NCBI GenBank assembly: GCA_030998225.1
Contig: JAPYXD010000522.1
Span: forward strand, 3,844,001-3,908,000
Length of the DNA: 64,000 nt
From: Diplolepis rosae
Taxonomy: Eukaryota > Arthropoda > Insecta > Hymenoptera > Diplolepididae
Reading direction: 5' to 3'
Within the stretch, counting starts at the first letter, position 1; each line of letters starts with the position of its first letter. The position numbers and the translations under genes were made by a program. The notes under the pieces are model-generated. The model did not search any database. It was not told where the DNA came from and worked only from the letters and a program-made list of their open reading frames with translations. Of this stretch, positions 23,374 through 35,061 are shown in pieces.

Positions 23374-26300
23374 ATGAAGTGCCTTAGTGCTTTTTATTTA
23401 ATGTGTTTGATTATCGTTGACACATTTCCTGGAGGTAATTATTCCTATGATATTTTAACTTGGTTTAAATGTTGCGCTGAAAAAAAATTTCTTTTATCGA
23501 AACAAACTTTTTGTTATTCATACAAAATCATTTTGTTGGGACTTTTTTATTGTTCTAAATAAAGTTTTTTTGAGCCAAAAAAGCTGTCTGGTTAACTTCA
23601 ACATCTGTACGACAAAAATTTATAAATACAAATATACTGAGGAAAAAATAAAAAAAAAAATATTTTTAACAAGTTTTGTCATTTTATGTCGATAAATATT
23701 GATCTAGGCAAAAAATATTTTGTACAAAAGTTGTAGCAGATGGAAAGACCTATTTTCAGTGTTCCAGACATTTTTTCCCTAAAACAATTATTTTCCGAGA
23801 AAAATGAGATTTTCAACAAAAAAAAAACTGCCAAAATCAATTAGGCAGCAATTCCAAACAGGTGAACCTTGCGATTTCCATCAAACTCCCCATATTTACG
23901 TATTTTGACGCGTTGATTACGAATATAATAGTGAAAATTGTCGACTAGTCGATTTTCATGGCGTAACGACAAAAAAACCATAAAAATCATAGTTGTTTGC
24001 GTTTATCTCAACCCAGGTTTACTCACTTTGAGATTCTGATATTTAGAGTCATTTTTGTGCAAAGCACCATCCGTAAGTAGCATTTTAATAGTATATTATT
24101 TGCTTAGGCGCATAATGAGGGTTTTTACGCGATGAGCGACAATGCTTTGATTCCGGAATTTTTACTGTTTTTTATCGAACTTTCCCGTGTTGGGAACACT
24201 AAAAAGTTTATATAAATTTGTCAGAATTTTCCCTCTTTTTTATTGTACTTTTTCCTTTTTTTATCAGACTCTTTCGACGCAAAAAAAAGCAAACATTTCT
24301 TTTCCCTTTTATTGATCCTTTTCTCCTTCTTCCCTCCTCTCTTTTCACGTTTCTACCTTCATTTTTCTACTTATCATTGACAACTTGTGTAAAAGGAGAA
24401 ATTATTCAGACTTTCATTATAATGCACAATTATGAAACAATATTAGTAATTTCATATTTGGCAATTTAAACATTTAAGTAGTAAAGTCGAAGAAATCTGA
24501 AAATAATTCTGCTCCAAGCGGGGTTCGAACTCGCGCACTCGTGGTCCGTAGGCTAGAACGTAGACCGCTGACCTGTGAAATCATTGCAACGGAACTTCGA
24601 TTATTAGTTACCAGATCTAGAAGTATGAAACCGGAATTTTTTTGCAAAAGTTACACTTCTGTTGCATGAAAATGATCAAAAATATTTTATTCAAAGTAAT
24701 CTCCATTGCTATTTACACATTTTTCCCACCTCTCTGGAAGGTGATGAATGCCACGCCAATAAAACTGTTCGTCTTTTAAATCAAACCAGTTATCCAGCCA
24801 TTCTCGTACATTTTCGTACGAAGTGAAGCGTTTTTCAGCGAGAGCGTGGCCCAGTGATGCGAACAGATGGTAATCTGACGGAGCCAAGTCTGGAGAATAA
24901 GCGGCATGCGCTAGTATTTTCTAACTGAACGTCTCGATTGTTTCCTTGAGCCGTTTCGCTGTGCGTGATGGGGAATTATCGAGAAGAAAAATGACTTTGT
25001 GTTGCCTTCTTCGATAATCCGGTCGTTTTTCTTGTAATGCGCGATTTAAATCGATCGTTTGCTGTTGGTAGCGATTCGTGTTGGCAGTTTCACCAGGTTT
25101 TAGCAGCTCATAATAGATAACACCCTTCTGATCCCAGTCTACGAACTTTTTCGGTGGTTTCCCACGATCTTCGTTTCTCACATCAAAATTACCACTTTTG
25201 AATTTTTTAAACCACTCGAAACACTGTGTTTTGCCAATAGCATGTTCACCGTAAGCTTCGACAAGCATTCAATGCGATTCTGCAGTAGTTTTTTTCAAGT
25301 GATAACAAAAAACCAGTGCTGTCCGCAAATCGTAGTTCGTAGGCACAAAACTCGACATGTTGATGCTTGTAGTAAATACTATACACTGATATATCGAACT
25401 TGGGTTGTTGTCTCCTGAAAATCTTTCTTAGCTGCTAGAGGGAGAAGATGGCGCTGCAGAAGCGGTCGTACGGTCCCTAAACTGATGGTAAGCACCATCT
25501 ATAGGGAAATTCCGGTTTCATACTTCTAGACCTGGTATATGACCCAAAGCCTGAGATGATCCATTTTCTTACGAGTTTTACTTTGAAAAACCCTGCTGAG
25601 AAACTATTGGTTTTGCCAAATGACTTTATTTAATAACTAAATGGAAAGACCAATTAGCAAAATGTTATTATCAAATTGGAAAACCGGAAAAAAACACAAT
25701 ACGTTTCAACACGTTTTTAAGTGTTTCGTCTTGGAAAACTCGAAAATCAAGCTTAAAATCAATGACAATAGTAACCGATGCGCTTCTCGGATAATAATGT
25801 GAAGCGCGTCATTAATTTTTTCATTATGTTTCATTAAAAAAAATTAAAATGATTGAAAAACATGTACCATGCCGCAAACATGCAGACGGTCCTTAGTAAA
25901 TAAAAAATTTATAAAGTCACTTGTTCAAAATTAAAATTTTATAAAATTAGTGATTTTTTATGGAGTCAGCTTCATAAAATTTTTGTGAAAATTGTCTTTG
26001 TAAAATGAGTTTTTTTATAAGAACACGAAACTTTATAAAATCACTGACTTTCATGAAGTTTTCTCTTTTTATAAAGAACTTTTTTTTATTAAAAGACCAA
26101 ACTTTATTAAATGTTTGTATAGTTGACTTTATGTAAAGTCAGTATTTTTATGAGGATTCGTTTTTTATGAAAAATCGCATTTCATAAAAAGACCGGACTC
26201 TATAAAAAAATTTTTAAGTTGACTTCATAAAAAGTCATTAATTTTATGAAGTTTTGTATTTACATAAAAAGTAGCGTTTCATAAAAAAAAAAAGGAAAAA

Positions 26301-29300
26301 TTTATAAAAAAATTTTTAAGTTCACTTCCTTAAATAGGTAGACTTTATGAAGTGCACCTTATAAAATAGGCATAATTATTATGTTTAATTTGTAAAATAC
26401 ATTAATTTTATTAAGTTTATAAAATTGGTGGACTTTATAAAGTTTATTTTATAAGATAGGTAAATTTAATTTTTAAAATTTTTTATGTGCACATATACAC
26501 TAAGTATGCATTCAAGCACGATGCACGTCTGTATACACACGCACACAAGTACACTGCTCACGTGAGCACGCCGCACACTAATGCACGGAGTCGTGTATAA
26601 TTGATGCCATCAGTCCGAGAAAAAACAGTAAAATCTGCCTTTAACTTGAGGTTTTTATTCTGATAATTTATCGGAAAGCTGACGGACCATAGAAAGTCCC
26701 ATAATTTATCGGACTTTTTTAGAATCAATTACTGTACATATTTTCTTCAAGTAACGTACTATTTCCGTCAATATTTGAATAACAACTTTCCTATAAATAA
26801 AAGTAAATACTTTCAGTTTTTATCCTCTTACATATTTCACTTTCGCAATAGTATATACTTTATTTCAACTAGCAAATTTTCATATTTTCTACCCCCTGAG
26901 GTAAAATTCCTATAAAAAACAGGAAAATTCAGATATATTTTTCTCAGTGTATTGCACGCCAAACGTTGGAGCCACGCGTAAATCACTCTCACATTTCTCT
27001 CCGCTTTATAGCGGAAAAAAACTTGTTCAAACTTATAAATAATTTTTTTCGCATGAATGTTTACAGGTCAATCATCCCGCGAATATGTAATTCTATTGAT
27101 CGAGAAAAATCCAAAAAACCAATTGCCTAAAACACCTTTCTGCACATCGGTTTTAGTTAATGATTTCCGAGCCCTAGGTCTTGCTAAATGCTTTGTGGGT
27201 GAGTTGATTAGAAAAACTTTGATTTATAAAACATGTCACTAACAATATATTCTTTGTTTGACGTCACTAACCAGTTTATTCAACTAACAATAATAATAGG
27301 AACAGTAGAAATAAAAGATATTGCTATGTGAACTGGCACACGCCAAAAATGGTTTGGGTTTGGTTGGGATTATTTCAGTTGCCTTGAGCTGATGATTGTT
27401 GCAGCAACCGAAGTGGTTCTGTTCTGATGAGTCGATCCGTCTAGTTATAACAGATCCGTTGCGCGAACCTCACAGTTCGGGTGTGTGAACAGTAGAATCG
27501 AACTCGTAGTTTTGTTTTGACCGCGTGTGGAAGCTGTCGTGTCCGCGGATTTAAAAAAATTGGAAAAAGAGCAATATCGGTCGGTGATTCGATTCTTGTT
27601 TTTGGAAGAAAAATCGCGCAGCGAAATCAAAGAGCGCTTGGATGCTGTGTACGGTGACTCTTCTCCTTCGATGGCGACCGCAAAAAATTGGTTTAACAAG
27701 TTTCAACGTGGTCGCCCGTCAGTTTTTGAGGAGCCACGCCCAGGTGCCCCGAAAACGGCTACCACGGAGGATAACGTGACAAAAATCCACGATTTCGTAT
27801 TGGCAGACCGCCGATTGAAGGTGCGCGAGATAGCTGAGACAGTAGGCATCTCAAAAGACCACGTGGGTCATATCCTGCAAGAAATTTTGGACATGAGAAG
27901 GCGGTCGGTGCGATGGGTGCCGGGTTTGCTGACCCTGGACAACAAGCGCAACCGTGAGACTATTTCAGAGCAGTGTTTGACGCCGTTTAAGCGTAATCCG
28001 AAGTAGTTTCTGCGTCGTTTCGTGACCGTCGACGAAACATGGATCTACTGGTACACACCAGAGACCAAGCAGCAGTCGGAACAGTGGATTTCTCCAGACG
28101 AATCTGCTCCGAAGAAGGCAAAGACGGTCCCATCGGCCGGAAAGATGATGGCCACCGTTTTCTGAGATTCACAAGGTTTGATCTATAACGACTACCTGGA
28201 GAAGGGCAAAACGATCACAGGGCTCTACTGTGCCGAATTATTAGGCCGATTCGACGCCGAATTGCAGAAAAAACGGCCCCATTTGGCGAAAAAAAACTGC
28301 TCTTCCACGATGACAACGCACCGGCTCACACCTCCGCCGTCGCCACGGCCAAATTGTTCGAATTAGGCTACGAACTGCGGCCCCATCCACCGTATTCTCC
28401 AGGTTTGGCCCCGCGCGATTTTTGTTTGTTTCCAAACTTGAAAAAGTCACTCGCCGGGAGGAAATTTGAGTCGAATGAGGAGGTTATTGCCTATTCCCGA
28501 AAAATATTCTCACTTTGCTTTGCCTGACTGACATAGTCGTTCATTCACAGTTCGACAAATTCAAGAAGGACTTATACTCGAGATATATTTTTATGAATTT
28601 TCGAAGCTATCTTAAACTTATAGAATAACGCTTACGATTCTTTCTTCGATGAGCGATAACCTCTGGGAAGTTAGCAGCTGCAATTTGACGACCATAGAAG
28701 TCTTGCCTCTTCGCGTAGGCTATTTACTGCTCGATTATGCTTCCCTTTTCGTCTGTATACAGTCTCATCTCTCGGTTCGGTGTGCTCTTTTTTCTTCTTC
28801 TTACTTTCAATAATTCTCGGATCCTCGTTTTTGAATTTTTGAGTTTCATCCGTGGAAAAATTTTACTCAAAATATCATTAACGGGATCCTGTCAGGATCG
28901 CCAATTGAGCCCACGGGAAGAAGAACTCGCCGAGCGCTCGAAAAAGGGGAAAAGTATTGTCCACTTTCTAAAATTGAAGTAAAAAAAAAAGTTGTAAAAA
29001 CTCAAAATAAAAAAATATAAGCTGATAGAGCTTGTCAAAATACAACTTTTATTCCTTCAGTATTTTTTAGTCCAACATGATTTTTACGAAAAAAGAAATA
29101 TAAAAGGTATTTTTTGAATAACCTAAAATCAATGTTTCAAAAAACATAAATTGCGATTTCTCGGTAAGGACTCCACGTAATGGATTAAATTTTGCGTATT
29201 TTTATTCAGTATTTATTGCTGATGCCGAATAGTGATTAAAAAACAATAAATACCATCAAAATCTGATAATATTCAATAATAAATCAATACCTGTCAATTC

Positions 29301-32300
29301 TTTGTTTTTCGCGATTCGGAGTGAAAAAGTGACGAATAAATTTTATGTTTCGAAAAATATGAAGTGACAAAGTTATTTATTTGTATTTGAGGAAGTTTTT
29401 CGGAAAATTTCAAATTATTCGTACTAAAAATAAAGAATTGAGAGGGTTGTTAATAAAAAGCGCGCGACGCACGAAGTGCTAAAGTTGAATTATTGAACAG
29501 AATTCGGTGGTTTTCTTAGTTTATTTGTGAATTGCTATTGAAAATCATGCGATTGTACATAATTTTTTCGTAAACAATTAATCGTGAAATTAAATTTGAC
29601 GTTTTGTATTTTTTATACAAATTTTATTATTATGAAAATGAAAATAAATTACAATTGTACACAATATGTCTATTAAAACATCATTCTTTACTACCTCAAT
29701 AATAATACCTTAATATTTAAACGAATATCCAAATAAACTAAGAAAACCGTGGAATTCTGTTGAATAATTGAACTTTAGCGCTTCACGCGTCGCGCGCTTT
29801 TTATTAATAACCCTCTCAATTTTTTATTTTTAGTACGAATAATTTGAAATTTTCCGAAAAACTTCCTTAAATACAAATAAATAACTTTGTCACTTCATAT
29901 TTTTCGAAACATAAAATTTATTCGTCACTTTTTCACTCCGAATCGCGAAAAATAAAGAATTAACAGGTATTGATTATTGGTAATCCAATCCAATCCAAAG
30001 GATTAAACATAAATGCCCAACATCGTAGAACCCAAAGAGAGGGGATAATACAGTATCCTGTTACATAGGGTTCTTATCATAAATATATACGTATAGGTAT
30101 ACCTATACGTCGTTAAAACACATTATTAAACCCTTTATTCGGTACGCCGAGCAAACAATTTATTCATGGAAATTTTACACTTTTCTTCAAATTATTGAGA
30201 AATTAATTCCTAACCTCCGAACACTAAGGAAATACGAACTGAAACTGCAGGGTACGAATTTGATTTGAATGCGCATATTTGTGTTTACTCCATTCAATCC
30301 GAATTGAATCCATTTAAATTACTTAAAATCATTCTCAGTCGTTAATTGTGCGCAATCGATTATTTCTAGGAAGGATTACTCATGACTGAAAATGATGCAA
30401 ATCGATTAAGAAAACCTTACTCCGATTAGCAACTACGAATGCATGTTACATTTAAATAGATAGGTTCGAATCTGATTCGTATGAAAAATCCTATATATAT
30501 GCTTCAATATGTTTGAAATTACAATATGTGATTACTTATTTATTAAATTAAATTATTCAATGAAAATACATGATTTTTCTTATTCGAAAGTCAAGAAGAA
30601 GATTATTTATTAATCTATGTATTTAACCTGTAGTTTTTATTTGTATGATTCCGACTGAAAATTAAATGCTAAAATAAATCAGCGTTTAGATAGTGGCTCG
30701 AAAAACCGAAGTATTTGTTTACAATAAGCAATCTCAGTAAAACCAGACCAACTGGGTCACACTAAAACAACGAGGTTGAACAGTCTATAGGCAATCAGAC
30801 AGTTCGGTTGAAACATCCCAACTTTTTTTTAAGGCAACCAAACCTTTTTTCGCGTGTGAATGAACAGTTTCATATTACAAATTACTCACCGAAGTACTTA
30901 AATGAACTAACTATTTCTCAAATGAAAATCAGGTAAGACGAAGGAAGAAATAGTGCTTTCAATTACAAATAGTCGGTACAACGCTTTCCCATCTACTACA
31001 AATAGTATTCGTAAAATAAAAGGAGACAAAAAGAAGTTGTTGGATTCTATTTTTGCTTTAATAAAAGTGAGTGAATCTACAGAAAATTTATGACTTTTTT
31101 ATATTAAAATGTTTGGATATCTTCAAATATTTATAATTGAACTTTTCCATTTTAAGCTTAAATATAAAGCACTTGATCATCATGACCTACTTTATCCTCT
31201 ACTGTATCCTGAACAAAGCGACTTTGGTACTATCAAAGAGGGTAGCAAGTTTGCATTATACGCATTCGACAAAAGATGTAAGTAACTTTTACTGGAAATA
31301 ATTGGTAGTTAGTTTTATTAGGGCGTAGTAATCTAGATTCTTTACTCATCTTGAAAACACAGGTAAAATATGTTAAACATTTATTTGGATTTTTTATGGG
31401 ATGAACGTAAGGTACGATCTCCATTCTCTCCATAGTGAATTTCCATACACACGGAGAAAAAAATCTAACTATTATAGTAGGCTGAGCTCTTCCTATTAAA
31501 GTACCGAACTTAAGGGGCTATACCAGTGTGACACTTTCAAAAAATTGATTTTTTTTGGCTTATTCGACAGTGCACTTTCAAGAATATTTTGTGAAAATTT
31601 CAAAGTCGTATCTGTAATATTTTTTGAATGGCAGTATTTCAAAGAGGAACCGCTCGCTAGCGTAAAATCGATAGGTAAATCTTTAAACGCGTTTTTCTCA
31701 AAATGAGATTTTTCCAATTTGCGGCCATTCTAACTCGAAGACTAATTATCCGATTGACTTGAAATTTTAACTGACTACTCTTGACTATATTTGCCATACA
31801 GTGAACAAGGATATTTTTAATCGGATGAAAATTGAAATTTTAGCAGATAAAAAACCGACCATTTTTTAATCAAAAAATAGACTCTTTTCTTCATATTGAC
31901 GCCATTTTGTTCGATTTTGGAATTTTTCAAAAATCCTAGTTCACTGTATAGAAAATACCTTCTAGTTTAATGCTTTTTTTTCCATTTCAGTTAATCAATC
32001 GCCCGGAATCGTGGCCGCAGTAGGGGAACTTTTTTTTTCGCGTTTCGGAAGACAGCGCATAACTCGCTTAATTTTCAATATTTTTTAATAAAAATTAAAT
32101 GTAATATCCATCAAATATAGCTAAATACATTGTTAATTTTCAAAAATATTTAGTTTAATAGTTTTCTTTAAAAAAATTCCCAAAAATCACTTAAATTTTA
32201 AGCTCTCACACTGGTATAGCCCCTTAATCAGAGTTGTGCAGTGACGCGTCACTCGAGGTTTTTTACGTAAATTACCTAAGGGAGGTATTTTACGTAGAAA

Positions 32301-33852
32301 ACCAGTAAAATACCTAATAAATTACGTGCCAAGATGGCGGCCTTACAGAACTGTATATAACCTCAGACTTTCAAAATTCCGTCTCCGAAAAGTTTGTTTT
32401 GAACATGAACATTGTTAATTAAATAATATCATCAATGTCGACTGAAAATAAACGGGGGAAAATAAAATCCCACTTCGGGCTTCCATATATTCTATGAAAT
32501 AAATTGAACTTTCTGCGCCTGCAAGAGAAAAATAAAAATGTTACAAAATGTTTATTTTGAAGTGAAGTCCTAAAAAATGTTGGATATAATCGCCTTTTGG
32601 GTGAGGTTAGGTTTGTTCTTTGTTGGCTGGACCGAGAACGGACATCGCAGGAGCGTTAAGTCCCGTATACACGTAATTTACATCATGTAGAGAACTAGTG
32701 GGGTAAAATACCTAGTAATTTACGGTAAAAAACTACGTAAATTACCTAGAGTATTTTACTTACCCAACTCTGCCCTTAATGTGCGAAATTTGTATGAGCC
32801 TCTACCACTATTGGCATGAAGTCATGCATTTTTAGGATGGAATATCTTATACTATAAAAAAAACAAGCGCATGCCATTATTGCTAGTGTTCATATGCTTT
32901 CAGAGTAATGTTCTCGCCTGACTACGGTTGTAAGAAATCCATCCTATTTCAGTATGAGTTCTCTTACAACCAAGAGAACACGTGAGGTGCTACGTTCGAA
33001 AGTAAGCGTGGCCTAAAATCTCGGTTGTAAGAGAACTCATACTGAAATAGGATGAGTTTCTTGCAACTATAGTAAGGCGATGTTCGAACTATTTTCGCAA
33101 GGCACAACTGCTCTAAAAGCATGAAACTTACAGTTAGTACTTTTTTAGCACAAAGGGATCTCTGCTTAAAATGTATTTTCCAATACATTACCATAAATAT
33201 TAATATAACCTATATTAATTTTCTTACACAGTCTCTAGTATTAAAAACACCCCAGCCATATATTTGTCTGATGATGACAATCATTTCGAAGTTGCGGCAT
33301 TTGAAGTGGATTATTTTGTAAGTAAAGAAAGTTGGAACTGTTCCGTTAATGAAAGTTAACAGCAATCACAAATTTCATTAAATTATAATTAAAATTTTTA
33401 GGAGCATCTTTGTCTTTCTTGAACAAATGTAAAAATCAAAACTGCTTTTTTATTTTAGAACCACGATTGGAAAGGTAGCCCTTTATTTCATAAAGGAAAA
33501 ATTGTAGCAATTTGTGAGGAGCATAGCAGTTTTCATATTGGTGGTACAAAAGTCGTTTGTCGAAAAACTCTAACTGTTTTTGATGAATTTGTGTTACCTG
33601 TAATAAACAAAAAGGAAAGAAGTGCTGAAGGAAAAGGAAAGAGAAAAAGTGAATTGTCATCTAGTGGAAAAAAGGTACTTTGATTTTAATAAGGCCAAAT
33701 TAGATTACTTTCACACAGGATACAATATACATTACCAAAAATTTTGAATTCTCTGAATTACTTCTGAGTTGCATTTAATTGACTATAATTTCTTTATTTT
33801 GCTTCAGAAGAAAAAAAGTCCTGCAGGTACATCCAACCAAAGAAAGCGATAA
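23374..33852 (+). CDS. SPH-A: secreted serine-protease-like pseudoenzyme, seven exons
   Basis: Exons 23,374-23,434; 27,067-27,198; 30,933-31,066; 31,157-31,277; 33,232-33,317; 33,459-33,674; 33,808-33,852, all with GT/AG borders and matching phases, give 264 aa. Residues 1-20 ('MKCLSAFYLMCLIIVDTFPG') are a signal peptide. 'FCTSVLVNDFRALGLAKCF' has the 16-residue Cys42-Cys58 spacing of S1 proteases, with Lys61 where the catalytic His belongs. 'SIFALIKL' replaces DIALLKL (Ile104 for Asp), and 'DWKGSPLFHKGKIVAI' replaces GDSGGPL (Lys183 for Ser). So it cannot be a conventional serine protease. No IVGG activation site is seen. The tail (from about 230) is Lys/Arg-rich. Introns hold many transposons. 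The S1 assignment rests on motif order and spacing; function is unknown, with binding, decoy or venom roles as possibilities. Confidence 0.8.
24511..24592 (-). repeat. tRNA-derived (SINE-like) segment, SPH-A intron 1
   Basis: On the minus strand an A-box-like 'aggtcagcggtcta' precedes a B-box-like 'gagttcgaacccc', the internal promoter layout of tRNA genes and tRNA-derived SINEs. No matching 5' acceptor stem is present, so it is not a full tRNA gene. A nearly identical copy lies at 45,003-45,084 in the matching intron of SPH-B. Confidence 0.55.
24611..25535 (-). mobile_element. Mariner deletion derivative, copy 1 (SPH-A intron 1)
   Basis: TA-flanked ends 'ccagatctagaagtatgaaa' and its inverted partner 'tttcatacttctagacctgg'. 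925 bp, same family and same internal deletion as 35,790-36,708 and 41,309-41,884. The uninterrupted target is preserved in SPH-B intron 1 at about 45,102 ('attagttacatgaccc'). Confidence 0.93.
24687..25358 (-). pseudogene. Transposase relic of mariner copy 1
   Basis: Starts at 25,358 ('MSSFVPTNY'), an in-frame stop follows near 25,270, then the HTH part 'LVEAYGEHAIGKTQCFEWFK'. At about 25,139 'PPKKFVDWDQKGVIYYELLK' joins the DNA-binding region straight to the middle of the catalytic domain; the part with the first catalytic Asp is missing. The second Asp survives in 'FLLDNSPS', the third in 'AAYSPDLAPSDYHLFASLGH' after a frame change near 24,915. Ends 'NSNGDYFE'. Confidence 0.85.
25880..26470. 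repeat. Degenerate TTTATAAA/TTTATGAA-rich repeat, SPH-A intron 1
   Basis: Units such as 'aaactttataaaatcactga' and 'gacttcataaaaagtcatta' recur roughly every 40-60 bp in both orientations, so the region is internally repetitive and self-complementary. A shorter related block is at 45,540-45,765 in SPH-B intron 1. Confidence 0.6.
27388..27500 (+). other. Conserved intron-2 segment shared by SPH-A and SPH-B
   Basis: Aligns with 48,576-48,690 at roughly 80-85 percent, including 'ttgcagcaaccgaagtgg' in both copies, at a similar distance after exon 2. It has a possible acceptor 'ttgcag' but no frame that is open in both copies long enough to be coding. It may be a regulatory element, an ancestral skipped exon or part of an old repeat. 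Confidence 0.45.
27527..28500 (+). pseudogene. Mariner transposase relic in SPH-A intron 2
   Basis: A nearly full-length transposase with disruptions. 'SVIRFLFLEEKSRSEIKERL' and 'GDSSPSMATAKNWFNKFQRG' make the first HTH, 'RRLKVREIAETVGISKDHVG' the second. Stop codons occur at 28,004 and 28,162. 'RRFVTVDETWIYWYTPETKQ' has the first catalytic Asp, 'FHDDNAPAHTS' (frame change near 28,290) the second, and 'HPPYSPGLAPRDFCLFPNLK' the third site, where Asp is Gly in the first motif position but an Asp follows in 'PRDF'. Truncated near 28,500 and without identifiable terminal repeats. Confidence 0.85.
28501..29282. other. SPH-A intron 2, nothing recognised
   Basis: AT-rich intronic sequence between the mariner relic and the hairpin. 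No gene or clear repeat was identified. Confidence 0.35.
29283..29974. mobile_element. Long hairpin (palindromic element) in SPH-A intron 2
   Basis: Two arms of about 250 bp are near-perfect reverse complements: the left begins 'atcaatacctgtcaattctt' and the right ends 'aagaattaacaggtattgat'; both hold 'gcgcgacgc'/'gcgtcgcgcgc' near the inner end. A loop of about 190 bp separates them. No coding capacity and no clear target duplication. Confidence 0.88.
30280..30372. repeat. AATCGATT palindromic family, partial copy 2
   Basis: Contains 'tcattctcagtcgttaattg' and ends 'caatcgattatttctaggaa', the family terminus. It is one diverged arm in SPH-A intron 2. Confidence 0.6.
31514..32223. mobile_element. 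TTAA-flanked MITE (piggyBac-like target site), SPH-A intron 4
   Basis: TTAA borders both ends (31,510-31,513 and 32,224-32,227). The termini GGGGCTATACCAGTGTGA and TCACACTGGTATAGCCCC are perfect inverted repeats. 710 bp with no transposase. TTAA targeting is the hallmark of piggyBac-type transposition; the assignment is by target site only. Confidence 0.88.
32229..32772. mobile_element. hAT-like MITE inserted at the edge of the TTAA element
   Basis: Ends CAGAGTTG and CAACTCTG, with the octamer CCCTTAAT on both sides (32,221-32,228 and 32,773-32,780). Both arms contain 'acgtaaattacct' words. Because the duplicated octamer includes the last bases of the neighbouring element plus its TTAA, this insertion is younger than that element. 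Confidence 0.85.
32909..33088. repeat. Palindromic repeat in SPH-A intron 4
   Basis: The left arm with 'cctatttcagtatgagttct' and the right arm with 'agaactcatactgaaatagg' are inverted over about 75 bp, separated by a 40-bp centre. Confidence 0.85.
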
Positions 33853-34389
33853 CAAGACACGGCGATTGCCTTGGCGACCCTAATAAACGGAACAGTTACG
33901 CTACAGTGAAACTATAAACTAGCCCTAAAGTAACATTCAAGTAACTTTGCAATATAATTAATGAAAGCAACGAAACATATATTTAAATTGTTGCAGTTAT
34001 AACCTACGTTAAAACTGACTTCAGAAGGTAATGGAGTAAATGTAAAAGTTGTAATATCTCGTATAATATCCTAATATTGTTTAAACTTTCAAAAATCTCG
34101 TAAAATCCCAAATATGGTCTAAAATTGAGAAAACTGTAAAGATTTCTGAAGCTTTTAAGAAGTCTTAGAGTTGCATACCGAGACGAGAATTTCTTATCTC
34201 TCGTTATGTTTTTCTCGATTTACGAGAACATTTTTCGAGCGAGATCATCGAAGGTCATTAATTTATTCCCGCTCGTTCCCGTCTATATTCACGAGCATAG
34301 TTCTTGTTACTTGGCTGACAGTTTAGAAGTTTTAAAATGTCTTAGAAACGAAAACGGTGTATAATTGTGGATGATACGAATGATGAAGG

Positions 34390-34557
34390 AGCCCTTCTGA
34401 AAAATCGATTGGATTCGATTGATCCGATTGAGAACGATTAAGAAGCACGATTGGAAACAATTAAATTGATTGATTTCTATCGTGTTTCTTGATCGTTCTC
34501 AATCGGGTCAATCAAATCCAATCGTGCCCAATCGATTATTTCTAGAAGGGAAGACAT
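34390..34557. repeat. AATCGATT palindromic family, copy 3 (complete hairpin)
   Basis: Bounded by 'cccttctgaaaaatcgatt' and 'aatcgattatttctagaaggg'. The arms are built from repeated GATTG/CAATC words ('gattgatccgattgagaacg' against 'cgttctcaatcgggtcaatc') and meet at 'caattaaattgatt'. No coding sequence. Confidence 0.85.
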
Positions 34558-34572
34558 GCTGGGAAAAAGCCA

Positions 34573-34720
34573 GTCCTTGTAGAAATAATCGATTGGGCAC
34601 GATTGGACTCGATTGACCCGATTGAGAACGATTAAGAAACACGATAGAAATCAATCAATTTAATTGTTTTCAATCGTATTTCTTTATCATTTTCAATCTT
34701 ATCAATCAAATCCAATTGTT
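34573..34720. repeat. AATCGATT palindromic family, copy 4
   Basis: Starts 'tagaaataatcgattgggca' and ends in decayed sequence near 'caatcttatcaatcaaatcc'. It follows copy 3 after only about 15 bases, inside the hAT-like element. Confidence 0.8.
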
Positions 34721-35061
34721 TGTGCGGACAAAGGGAACTGCAGAAATAACGCAATTTGAAGGAAATGTATCAAAATCGAATGTAATTCTTTCCTGTCTTT
34801 ATACGTATTGGTGAATGAGGCATTATTTCTTAAATGTACGCATTTTATAAATACTTTCTGAATCTAAATAAGTGAATACTCACTGATCCATTTTACTGTC
34901 AAAAACTGTTTTTTTCTTTTCTCGATCGCTCTCGTTTATATAACGAGAAGCTCGTTTAATTAAGACGATACGAGACAAGATTTATAAAATTCAAGCGAGA
35001 ATCATTCTCGTTCTCGTTCATTTCTCGCTCGTCTCGCTCGGTATGCAACTCTAAGAAGTCT

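Larger units (their letters stand above)
34166..35053. mobile_element. hAT-like non-autonomous element with nested repeats
   Basis: Ends TAGAGTTGCATACCGAG and CTCGGTATGCAACTCTA, flanked by the octamer AGAAGTCT on both sides (34,158-34,165 and 35,054-35,061). The TAGAG start and 8-bp duplication fit hAT. It is 888 bp long, carries CTCG-rich subterminal words, and contains two AATCGATT-family copies; no transposase was seen. Confidence 0.9.

Noticed and set aside
24218..24469. Hydrophobic 83-codon frame
   Set aside because: It lies in the duplicated intron-1 sequence and its frame is not kept in the SPH-B copy; Phe/Leu richness follows from T-rich DNA.
24511..24592. A functional tRNA gene
   Set aside because: The B box and an A-box-like word are present, but no complementary 5' acceptor stem and no good anticodon stem could be formed.
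27408..27440. Possible extra SPH exon starting at the 'ttgcag' acceptor in intron 2
   Set aside because: In the phase left by exon 2 it meets a stop after seven codons in both paralogues, whereas joining exon 2 to the exon at 30,933 (or 53,934) keeps phase and continues the S1 layout.
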